DNA of 7,466 nt from an uncultured Ruminococcus sp. (GTDB lineage Bacteria > Bacillota > Clostridia > Oscillospirales > Ruminococcaceae). The stretch spans positions 1-7,466 of the forward strand of contig CAMWXM010000138.1 in NCBI GenBank assembly GCA_947178195.1. Direction: 5' to 3'. The position numbers and the translations under genes were made by a program. Below the pieces are notes generated by a model. That model saw only the letters and a list, made by a program, of their open reading frames with translations, was not told the origin of the DNA and made no database searches. This document shows, piece by piece, positions 1 to 6,688 of this stretch (position 1 is its first letter; each line of letters begins with the position of its first letter).

Positions 1-52
1 GCACTTGCACAGAGCGGATTTTTTAGACCTTGTTGAGGGGAATATGATATAA
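1..52 (+). CDS. Possible C-terminal tail of a plus-strand gene (partial)
   Basis: The reading frame that begins at base 2 encodes HLHRADFLDLVEGNMI and ends with TAA at 50-52. The other two plus-strand frames close earlier. The stop lies 8 bases before a strong plus-strand intrinsic terminator (61-94), the usual spacing for the end of a gene, and this is the main support. The 16 visible residues look like an amphipathic helix end, but they are too few to name a family. If real, this gene converges on the pectinase operon and is not part of it. Confidence 0.4.
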   Translation, partial: HLHRADFLDLVEGNMI

Positions 53-60
53 ATTAAAAC

Positions 61-94
61 GGCGCTGCACAGAAATTATGCGGCGCCTTTTTTT
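61..94 (+). terminator. Rho-independent terminator, plus strand
   Basis: A 9-bp GC-rich stem pairs 61-69 (GGCGCTGCA) with 79-87 (TGCGGCGCC), with a single G-U wobble, around a 9-base loop at 70-78. Seven T follow at 88-94, so this is a textbook intrinsic terminator for transcription coming from the left edge. On the opposite strand the same stem is followed by GTTTTAATTT, so it could also stop leftward transcripts, though less efficiently. Confidence 0.88.
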
Positions 95-151
95 ATTAAT
101 GTAACATCACACATAATAATGAAATACTCCCCTTTCATCAGACTTGTTTAT

Positions 152-172
152 TGGTATATTTCTATTATACCA
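152..172 (-). promoter_or_regulatory. Extended -10 promoter element overlapping a short palindrome
   Basis: Read on the minus strand, 172-164 is TGGTATAAT, a perfect extended -10 (TGn plus TATAAT). No good -35 box sits at 16-18 bp, as is common for extended -10 promoters. The same bases form a dyad, TGGTATA at 152-158 and TATACCA at 166-172 with a 7-base spacer, which could be a repressor site covering the -10. It lies just past the pectinase operon terminator, so it would start a separate leftward transcript near base 157. What that transcript would encode is unclear. AT-rich DNA can produce such matches by chance. Confidence 0.4.
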
Positions 173-215
173 TACATATCTAACAAAAGGGAATCATTTC
201 AAAATACAAGCTGAT

Positions 216-265
216 AAAAAACCTGTTCACATAGTCGCTGCATAAATTTCCTATGTGAACAGGTT
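216..265 (-). terminator. Rho-independent terminator of the pectinase operon
   Basis: A perfect 15-bp inverted repeat pairs 220-234 with 251-265 around a 16-base loop. On the minus strand the stem is followed directly by a U-tract: bases 221-216 give six T, two of them in the foot of the stem. It starts 12 bases after the stop codon of the large pectate lyase gene, so it is the natural end of the leftward operon. On the plus strand the stem is followed by TCTGATTTTATAATT, which is a poorer terminator tail. Confidence 0.9.
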
Positions 266-277
266 CTGATTTTATAA

Positions 278-3200
278 TTATTTCATAAGCTCTTTTTTCA
301 TAAGGCAAAAATCGAACACATTAAGTTTTTCATCATCCAGTAAATCAGCTGCTTTCCAGTTTGCAAGCTTTGTATCAGGTACAGCTATAAGCCATTTTTT
401 CAAGAGTACCAGATCATCTATATCAAATTTACCGTCTGCATTGACATCGCCAAAAACATTTATTCCAGATTTTGCAAAAACAGTGTAATTCACACAGTAC
501 GCCGATTGGCCATTGCTTCCGAGAGTAACCTTTTCGCCTTCTTCGACAGGCTTGCTGTAAATATCAAATATAACATCATTGCTGTTTGATACCGTCATAT
601 TTGTTTTAGTAAAACCGCTCATCCAAGCCGGAACCTTTTCTACTCTGTTATCGAGAGCAATATAAACAGTCATATTCTCAGCTGCTATAAATTCTGCAAG
701 AGTTTCTGAAGAATTTTTGGAATCACAGGCAGTTTTAATGTACTCTGCGCCGACCAATTCTTTGGGTAGATCCACATATGTATTATCCCTGTCTCCAAAA
801 ACGACCGAACCATTTTCAGCATTTACCGCAATTGACCAATCAGCCGCATTTTCAGTATCAAATACGGTGAGATTCTTTATCAGCTTTCCGCTTACAGGAA
901 CGGTATTTTTGCCAAACACAAAATTATCCATATTGAGCAGATAACCTTCTCCGCCTGTAAAACGCAGATAAAGATTATTTATACCCGATATTTTCGGAAT
1001 ATTAAATTCTATGTTCTGATAATCATCAAAACCGCTTGTGCCTGCAAAGTTTATTGAAGCCACAGGTTCAGTAGTTAAAGAGCCGAGATAAAGTTCTATT
1101 CTCGAAGCATTACCTGAAGCAACTGCTTTGAAGCTTCTTGCACCGTTCTCAAAATCAACATTTTTAAACATTATATAATCGCCGTTTTCGATATATCCGA
1201 TATTCTGTCCTCCTGTTAAAAGATCTTCGACACGAACACCCTCCTGAGATGAAAAACCTTCAGCCTCGATAGTTTCAAATGCCGAAATAGTTTCTACAAC
1301 ACCGTTATATTCAACAGGATCGCCTGCAAGCTCATTGAGATACATTTCCACATTGGTATAATCGTCAGCGGAAAGACTTACAATGCTGCCGTCGGAAGCA
1401 TTTTTCGGGTCAAGACCATGTTCGGTTTCCCATGCGTCCGGCATACCATCATGGTCGCTGTCTGTCGGAGCAGTACCGCCCTTGAAATTTGAACTGTTTG
1501 GGTATCCGCCAACGTCCTTCTGGCTATCTATAATTCCAGCAAGACCTGCCTTACTGCCCTTGTAGGTATATGTGCCGTTAGTTACCTCCTTGATATAACG
1601 TGAATCGAGATAATCATATCCCGGCATATTTGCACCTGCCGCAGCAATAACGCTCTTATATGCGTCGTCGGCAGACTGGGTATTTACATAAGGTTCAAAA
1701 AAGGTTGTATTGCTTCTTACATCTGCGTCTGTAGAATTTTTACCGCCGGACTTAGCTTTTCCCTTTGCCCCTGCGTCATCGCTTGAATCAAGGATAGCCT
1801 TGCCCTTGCTGTCGGTCATTTTATTTCCGGAAACATACATTTTCTGCATATCGTCTGTACCCAACTCGTTTCCATCAAGAGATACCACATGAAGATTGGT
1901 ATTGCTGACTGCACCTGCTTTATAGTAATTATTTACGAATTGCAGACGTCTTACACCGCCGTCTGTTGTACGGTCACGCCAGTTGTAGATAACATTGTTT
2001 CTGAAATCAAGCTGACCGCCGTAGGTTTTTGCGTCCTGTTCCATAGCGCCGGCAAGAGATACATTTCGTCCTGTATTATCAACAAGAAGGTTGTGATGGA
2101 AGCTGCCTGTATATCCGCTTATGGAAGCTGCAAAAGAGTGAGGCTCGGTCTCGTTTCTGTTATCTGCGTTATAATGAACAGATTCGTTGAGAGATTCCGC
2201 AATAATATTCCACTGGAAGGAAATATTCTGAGCTGAACGTGAACTGAATCCCTCGTCTGTCGCCCATGATATTGAGCAGTGGTCAACTATACTGTAGTTA
2301 CAGCTTCCAAGACCCATACCCCCTGTGGATTTGCCGTTCATATCACCTACACGTACACGAACATCTCTTATTACAACGTCCTGAGAACCCATAGCGCCGA
2401 AATCATAATTGATAAGCGTTATACCATCTCCGGGAGCAGTCTGACCTGCAACATAAACATCTCCGCCATCGTCAGGTATTACAAGAGCTTTTTTCAATTC
2501 AATAACTCCGCCGACCTTAAATACGACTATTCTCGGGCCTTTTTCGACCTCCAGAGCCTGACGGAGACTCCCCTCGCCGCTGTCGTTTAAATTGGTAACT
2601 TCAACGATTCTGCCTCCACGTCCGCCTCTTGCATAGCGTCCGTAGCCTTCGGCTGTGGGAAAAGCAAGACGTGCGGTATTAAAACTGTAAACAGAGCCCT
2701 TGACAACATTTCCGCTGCTGTCCACTTCGTCAACTCTCCAGAAATAAGTATTTACAGATGAATAGCTGCTGTCCAGAGCAAACTTAGTTCCGGTTTGGCT
2801 GCCCTTATATTCGGGAGAACTTTTTCCTGCTGCAAATACGCTGTCATAGTTTGTACCGATATATACATCATGGCTTTTTGCTCCCTGTCCTGCTGTCCAT
2901 GTAATACCGTTTTGTATTTCATGATGCTTCTCACCATCAGATGGCGATATTTTTGAAATCGACTTCACAGGGTCTGCGCCGTCAAGTTCAAGAGCGTTGA
3001 GCCATGCGTTATTCATTGCGCCATTGTCTTCTGGTTTAATGAGGACTGTTACCGTCTCCCCTGATTTCACGCTGAATGTTGAATATGAGATACCTGCGTC
3101 GTCCTCATTTTTAACTCTTGTGGGACACTTTACGCCGGTTGCAGTAGTTTTACCGTTTACTAAAACAGAAAGGCTACTGTTCTGAGCATCATCAACACAG

Positions 3201-3631
3201 CTGTGCCACATTTTCAACGAGTGATTACCGGCAGAAAGTCCTGAAATTTCCAGTTTTAAAATACCACCGTTATCGCCGTCGTTGATTTTTGCACCGTCCA
3301 TTGTCATATACGGATAAATTCCGCTCTGAAGCTGCAATATTTTGCAGTTTACCATACGTACCTCAGAGCCAACCGAACCACCGTTGCTGAGCTTAAAGGT
3401 CACGCCGTTGATTTGTGCAGTAGGGGTATCCCCTGTTGCTATCCAGTTTTCTGCGGTTTTTGAATAGGACGCTTTTCTGCCGTCCCCTGCGTTAAGGTCT
3501 ACCACAATACGATTACCATAGGTTTCCGCAGAAGCGTTCATAGAAAAATCAGGTAATCTGCCGGCACTGCCGGTAATCAGGCAAAGTGCGGCGGCCAATG
3601 CAACAAATTTGCCTGCAAACTTTATTTTCAT
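278..3631 (-). CDS. Secreted pectate lyase (PL1-like) with CBM6-like module and C-terminal dockerin
   Basis: An extracellular 1117-residue enzyme, expected to cleave polygalacturonate by beta-elimination while held on a cellulosome. Modules in order: signal peptide (1-35, hydrophobic core FVALAAALCL, likely cut after ASA); an unassigned beta-rich module (about 41-217); an Fn3-like module (223-320, ending FWRVDEV...YSFNTA); the lyase (322 to about 715); a calcium-type DSDHDGMPDAWE motif (724-735); a CBM6-like module (783-908, with FETIEAEGF and NIGYIENGDYI); an unassigned module (910-1056); a dockerin (1060-1117). Lyase signatures are FPTAEGYGRYARGGRGG, VTNLNDSGEGSLRQAL, AGQTAPGDGITL and IVDHCSISWATDE. 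Arg522 in GRNVSLAG is the likely catalytic arginine, by analogy with Arg218 of PelC. An in-frame ATG exists at 3691, but I chose 3631 because AGGAGG lies 9 bases before it and a normal signal peptide follows. It is the last gene of the operon. The PL1 subfamily and exact substrate are inferred. Confidence 0.88.
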   Translation of the reverse strand: MKIKFAGKFVALAAALCLITGSAGRLPDFSMNASAETYGNRIVVDLNAGDGRKASYSKTAENWIATGDTPTAQINGVTFKLSNGGSVGSEVRMVNCKILQLQSGIYPYMTMDGAKINDGDNGGILKLEISGLSAGNHSLKMWHSCVDDAQNSSLSVLVNGKTTATGVKCPTRVKNEDDAGISYSTFSVKSGETVTVLIKPEDNGAMNNAWLNALELDGADPVKSISKISPSDGEKHHEIQNGITWTAGQGAKSHDVYIGTNYDSVFAAGKSSPEYKGSQTGTKFALDSSYSSVNTYFWRVDEVDSSGNVVKGSVYSFNTARLAFPTAEGYGRYARGGRGGRIVEVTNLNDSGEGSLRQALEVEKGPRIVVFKVGGVIELKKALVIPDDGGDVYVAGQTAPGDGITLINYDFGAMGSQDVVIRDVRVRVGDMNGKSTGGMGLGSCNYSIVDHCSISWATDEGFSSRSAQNISFQWNIIAESLNESVHYNADNRNETEPHSFAASISGYTGSFHHNLLVDNTGRNVSLAGAMEQDAKTYGGQLDFRNNVIYNWRDRTTDGGVRRLQFVNNYYKAGAVSNTNLHVVSLDGNELGTDDMQKMYVSGNKMTDSKGKAILDSSDDAGAKGKAKSGGKNSTDADVRSNTTFFEPYVNTQSADDAYKSVIAAAGANMPGYDYLDSRYIKEVTNGTYTYKGSKAGLAGIIDSQKDVGGYPNSSNFKGGTAPTDSDHDGMPDAWETEHGLDPKNASDGSIVSLSADDYTNVEMYLNELAGDPVEYNGVVETISAFETIEAEGFSSQEGVRVEDLLTGGQNIGYIENGDYIMFKNVDFENGARSFKAVASGNASRIELYLGSLTTEPVASINFAGTSGFDDYQNIEFNIPKISGINNLYLRFTGGEGYLLNMDNFVFGKNTVPVSGKLIKNLTVFDTENAADWSIAVNAENGSVVFGDRDNTYVDLPKELVGAEYIKTACDSKNSSETLAEFIAAENMTVYIALDNRVEKVPAWMSGFTKTNMTVSNSNDVIFDIYSKPVEEGEKVTLGSNGQSAYCVNYTVFAKSGINVFGDVNADGKFDIDDLVLLKKWLIAVPDTKLANWKAADLLDDEKLNVFDFCLMKKELMK

Positions 3632-3640
3632 GATATTTCT

Positions 3641-3646
3641 CCTCCT
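3641..3646 (-). promoter_or_regulatory. Shine-Dalgarno site of the large pectate lyase gene
   Basis: AGGAGG on the minus strand, within TATCAGGAGGAG, has a 9-base spacer to the ATG at 3631. It fixes this start over the upstream in-frame ATG at 3691, which lies in a hairpin. Eleven bases, TATCAGGAGGA, are shared with the ribosome binding site of the next gene upstream. Confidence 0.85.
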
Positions 3647-3651
3647 GATAT

Positions 3652-3705
3652 TAGAAGTTGTTTTCATAGGTATAAGCATACGTCTTTTCATGAAAACAAC
3701 TTCTA
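3652..3705 (-). promoter_or_regulatory. Intercistronic 16-bp stem-loop between the two lyase genes
   Basis: Bases 3652-3667 and 3690-3705 are perfect reverse complements (16 bp) separated by a 22-base loop. The hairpin fills most of the 91-base gap. It begins 17 bases after the stop codon of the upstream gene, and its far foot ends 5 bases before the AGGAGG of the downstream gene. No U-tract follows on the minus strand (AATATCAGG comes next), so it is not a classical terminator. A role as an mRNA 3'-end stabiliser or processing site, or in setting translation of the downstream gene, is inferred. Intergenic stem-loops are known to set transcript ratios in the Clostridium cellulolyticum cip-cel cellulosome operon. 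Confidence 0.75.
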
Positions 3706-3719
3706 TAATTTTATATTAT

Positions 3720-4533
3720 AAATTATACTTTATTTTTCGCCTTAATAAGCTCTATCTTCATAAGGCAGAAATCAAATACATTAAGCTTGCCGTCATTGTT
3801 CATATCGGCTGCTTTCCAGTTTGCAAGCTTTGTATCCGGAATGGCTATAAGCCATTTCTGAAGCAGAACGATGTCGCTTATGTTACATTTGCCGTCTTCG
3901 TTTACATCACCCACAACGTCAACTATGTCGGTAGTAGTTGTTGTAGCTACCGTTGAAGCCGTCGTCGCTTTAGTAGTAGTTACAGCTGTAGTTGTTGCCT
4001 TTGTGGTAGTAACTTCTTTTGTTGTTGTAGCTGCTTTGGTAGTAGTAGTCGCCTTGGTGGTGGTAGTAACTACAGTTGTTACCGCCGGAGTTGTAAATGT
4101 TTCCGCATTCCATTTCTGGCAATTATTATTTGTAGGTGCCCACTGTTGAACGTTAGCGCCGCTTGAAGCGCTTGCGCTTGCAACCTCCACAAGGCATGCG
4201 TCCTTTGAAGCTCTTGTCATAATGTAATATGAGCCGTCAGGATTTTTGGAGAATTTAAAGAGCATTGCACTGTCCTTTGTGGAATATTCTGCAATATTGA
4301 TATTGCCTCCGTTTGAACCGCTTGCGGCTCTCAGCACATAGGTCGGATTTGAATATGACCGGATATAGTAGTAGTTTCCGCCCCCTGCAAAAGCCTGCAA
4401 TGTCCACTGCTGGCTCTTGAAGTGACCTGTTGCCCATTGCTGAACATTAGTATCCGCTTCCATTTTTCCTGATTCGACATCCATAACCATTTTACTGTTT
4501 ACATTTTCAAATTCATATATAACGCTTGTGTCC
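3720..4533. repeat. Long direct repeat, copy 1 (CBM13-linker-dockerin cassette)
   Basis: This segment matches 6686-7466 almost base for base, apart from the Thr-codon linker. It covers the end of one CBM13 trefoil, the linker, the dockerin, the stop codon and 3 bases beyond. The left boundary is sharp: the copies match from AAATTATAC and differ at the next base out. The right boundary is unknown because copy 2 runs off the window. The copies are offset by 2966 bases on the dockerin side and 2933 on the CBM side, so copy 1 carries 33 extra bases (11 codons) in the linker. Confidence 0.95.
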
Positions 4534-6665
4534 ATTTTACAGCCCGGATCATCGACTTTTTCAAAAATCCAATCCTGACAATTTGCGCCGTTGATTTCCC
4601 ATATCTGAACGTTATCGCCTGAGCCTGTTCCGGCGTCCTTTATTTCAACGACAGACTTATCCCCTGTGATTTTTGCACGAAGCTTATATGAACCGTCAGC
4701 GTTTTTGGTTATCATAAACTTCTGATTGTCTCCGCCATTGGATTGATAAATATCAATATTTGTACCGTTAGCCGTTTTCTTTCCAGCAACGTCAAGAGCA
4801 TATGTTCCACCGTCGCCTACAGCAGAGATCAGGTAATAATAACCGTCTCCTGCATCAATAAGCTTCCATATATCGTGAGTTACGCCGTCGCTTGTTCCCC
4901 ACTGCTGAACGTTGGTGTTATTTGCGGCCTTTGCACCTTCAACCTGCATATAAAGACCGGAATTCACATTTTTTATTCTGTATGTTGAACCGCTGTCAAA
5001 GGTTGCAGGAACTACTGAAACAGCAGTCAGATCAACGTGTCTCAAAAACGGGTCGGCATATTTTTTTGATACCCATGATGAAAATTCACTGTTAGTAATA
5101 TATTTAATATTGGAAGCGGAGGACTGATCTCCTGCATATTTTGTACAGAAATCTTTAGTATCAGTTCCCTTGGTATTGTAAGCATCAAGGAGATAGTATC
5201 CGTAATTGCTGCTTTCCGGCTTCCATTTCGAAGTGTTTTTTGATTGGAAATTAATAGCGGAAGGTGTTCCGTTTTTGCTTGTTGAAAGATATGAATTATC
5301 ATCTCGTGCAGGATTTTTATTTGCATCGCCGCCCATTGTAAGAGCCTGTGCGACAGAATAACCCTGGAAGCGATTGTTTTGAGAAAGCATTTCAGAGCCG
5401 TCGCCGCCGATAATTCCTGTTGTTGCGGAACCGTTGGAATCCACACCGTATGCAGAGTAATAGTTATTGTAAATATGAGCAGAACCATTTCCCAGCTGAG
5501 GACAGCGGCGTACATTTTCGTCCCACCAGTTATATAGGAGAGTTGTTCTGTCACGAGTGATCTCGTCATTCTGAGTACCATATGCAACTGTCCAGTAACG
5601 ATTCTTTAAATGACAATAAGAAATTGTGACATAGTCAGGTGAACGCATTCTGTCCTTGGCGTCCCTGTAACTATCATAAGGCGTATTTATCCATATGAAC
5701 TTACCGACTTCGTCCTGACCATCGCCTGTTCTGTTATAGGAAAGCTGTGATTCAAAGTAGATGTGATCTATCCATATCTGTCTTGACGACCATATATTTA
5801 TAAGAATACGGTTTGGAACATTTTTAGCTACCATTTTAAGGTTTTTAAAAATAATATTGTCAGAGGGGTTGTCATCAACTGCACCATAAGCGTCGTTTGT
5901 ACGGAATTGAGAATCATATATAGTATGGTTTCCATAGCAGCCGACGATAGTTTTATTATCCCTGATTCTTGTGTTGCCTTTTTTCTGCATATCGATATCA
6001 GCTGTAACGACAATAGTCTGTGCACCTACAGAATTGAGCTGTTTTTCAAGATCATCTGCAGTAGAAACATAAACTACTTCACCAAGAAGTCCGCCAATTG
6101 TACCTGCCTTTTCGCCGGAAGGAGTCATTGCATTTGCTGCATATCCTTCAAGTCCGTCAAGATTCAGCTTGTATTTCTGATATTCGCCTCCAGAATAGCT
6201 GGACAAACCAAATCCTACACCCTCAGTATATGTAAGAGACTTTGTTGAATCAGCGTTGCTTGTGATCTTATAATAGAGATAGTATCCGTCAAAATCCTTC
6301 TGAACGCCTTCTATCTTCCAGCGTTGATTAGCAGCATTAGTATCTGCCGCAAGGGAAACACCCGTTCCATTTGCCGTAAGAATCTTACCATTGTCAGAGC
6401 TTACGATTTCATAAACACCGCTGCTTACATAGTTCAGCGACCATTTTTCATTGTTTGTTCCTGCTTCCACTGCCGGAACAAGAGATGTCCCGTCAGTAGT
6501 AACATTATTGTCGGTATCAGCCATACCAAGTCTGAATTCCTGAATCGGATAGGCTGTTGCAGCGTCAACTGTAAATTCGTTGTTGTCAAGGACTGTAAAA
6601 GTTCCTGCCATACTCGAAATTCCAATTACAGCTGCAGTAATCAGAGAACTGAATTTCTTCTTCAC
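3723..6665 (-). CDS. Secreted PL1-fold pectate lyase with three ricin-type trefoils and a dockerin
   Basis: A 980-residue exported, cellulosome-type protein. Modules: signal peptide (1 to about 36, hydrophobic ITAAVIGISSMAG); an N-terminal ricin-like trefoil (about 39-170, with repeat ends EKW, QRW and QKY); a PL1/Amb_all-type parallel beta-helix (about 190-545, with IWIDH 297-301, VTISY 346-350, RRCPQLGNG 386-394, HIYNNYY 397-403); CBM13 trefoil 1 (558-704, with HDIW, QKF and QDW); CBM13 trefoil 2 (714-857, with QQW and QKW, middle repeat degenerate); a Thr/Lys linker (859-912); a dockerin (919-975) with two intact calcium loops, D920-D931 and D954-D965. The expected job is binding and cleaving pectic chains. 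By eye against Erwinia PelC, the catalytic Arg218 is kept (Arg387), but Lys190 and Arg223 are replaced, so activity or specificity may differ. The start is GTG, supported by AGGAGG 8 bases upstream and an immediate signal peptide. It follows a related gene by 23 bases, so the two are probably co-transcribed. Confidence 0.88.
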   Translation of the reverse strand: MKKKFSSLITAAVIGISSMAGTFTVLDNNEFTVDAATAYPIQEFRLGMADTDNNVTTDGTSLVPAVEAGTNNEKWSLNYVSSGVYEIVSSDNGKILTANGTGVSLAADTNAANQRWKIEGVQKDFDGYYLYYKITSNADSTKSLTYTEGVGFGLSSYSGGEYQKYKLNLDGLEGYAANAMTPSGEKAGTIGGLLGEVVYVSTADDLEKQLNSVGAQTIVVTADIDMQKKGNTRIRDNKTIVGCYGNHTIYDSQFRTNDAYGAVDDNPSDNIIFKNLKMVAKNVPNRILINIWSSRQIWIDHIYFESQLSYNRTGDGQDEVGKFIWINTPYDSYRDAKDRMRSPDYVTISYCHLKNRYWTVAYGTQNDEITRDRTTLLYNWWDENVRRCPQLGNGSAHIYNNYYSAYGVDSNGSATTGIIGGDGSEMLSQNNRFQGYSVAQALTMGGDANKNPARDDNSYLSTSKNGTPSAINFQSKNTSKWKPESSNYGYYLLDAYNTKGTDTKDFCTKYAGDQSSASNIKYITNSEFSSWVSKKYADPFLRHVDLTAVSVVPATFDSGSTYRIKNVNSGLYMQVEGAKAANNTNVQQWGTSDGVTHDIWKLIDAGDGYYYLISAVGDGGTYALDVAGKKTANGTNIDIYQSNGGDNQKFMITKNADGSYKLRAKITGDKSVVEIKDAGTGSGDNVQIWEINGANCQDWIFEKVDDPGCKMDTSVIYEFENVNSKMVMDVESGKMEADTNVQQWATGHFKSQQWTLQAFAGGGNYYYIRSYSNPTYVLRAASGSNGGNINIAEYSTKDSAMLFKFSKNPDGSYYIMTRASKDACLVEVASASASSGANVQQWAPTNNNCQKWNAETFTTPAVTTVVTTTTKATTTTKAATTTKEVTTTKATTTAVTTTKATTASTVATTTTTDIVDVVGDVNEDGKCNISDIVLLQKWLIAIPDTKLANWKAADMNNDGKLNVFDFCLMKIELIKAKNKV
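3930..4091 (-). repeat. Thr-rich linker with degenerate KATTTT repeats (copy 1)
   Basis: Fifty-four codons, nearly all ACN threonine with periodic KAT, KAA and KEV steps, make an imperfect repeat of about six residues. The protein segment is a flexible, probably extended spacer between the last CBM13 and the dockerin, typical of cellulosomal enzymes. The low-complexity triplet DNA explains the antisense valine-rich open frame on the plus strand here, which is not a gene. Confidence 0.85.
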
Positions 6666-6673
6666 TATGTTTT

Positions 6674-6679
6674 CCTCCT
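6674..6679 (-). promoter_or_regulatory. Shine-Dalgarno site supporting a GTG start
   Basis: AGGAGG, in TATCAGGAGGAAAACATAGTG, lies 8 bases before the GTG at 6665-6663. No in-frame ATG upstream competes, and the codons after the GTG read MKKKFSS, a signal-peptide start, so GTG is the real start. The site lies within the 23-base gap after the upstream stop codon. Confidence 0.85.
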
Positions 6680-6688
6680 GATAGAAAA

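Noticed and set aside
1889..2590. Plus-strand open frames of 115 and 103 codons inside gene A
   Set aside because: They are antisense to the clearly recognisable lyase core and have no ribosome binding sites or recognisable motifs.
3632..3691. Longer start for gene A at 3691, adding 20 residues
   Set aside because: The upstream ATG lies in the 16-bp hairpin, has no Shine-Dalgarno, and would put an Arg/Lys-rich stretch before the signal peptide. The ATG at 3631 has AGGAGG at ideal spacing.
3715..3727. TATAAT-like boxes as an internal promoter for gene A
   Set aside because: The region is AT-rich and no -35 box or TGn extension is present at a suitable distance, so the matches are likely chance.
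3871..4149. Plus-strand valine-rich open frame, and its twin at 6837-7082
   Set aside because: Both are antisense to the Thr-rich linkers. The GTN valine codons are simply the complement of ACN threonine codons.
5042..5587. Minus-strand 181-codon open frame inside gene B
   Set aside because: It lies in another frame of the lyase domain, whose motifs are clear. It has no ribosome binding site and its composition is not protein-like.
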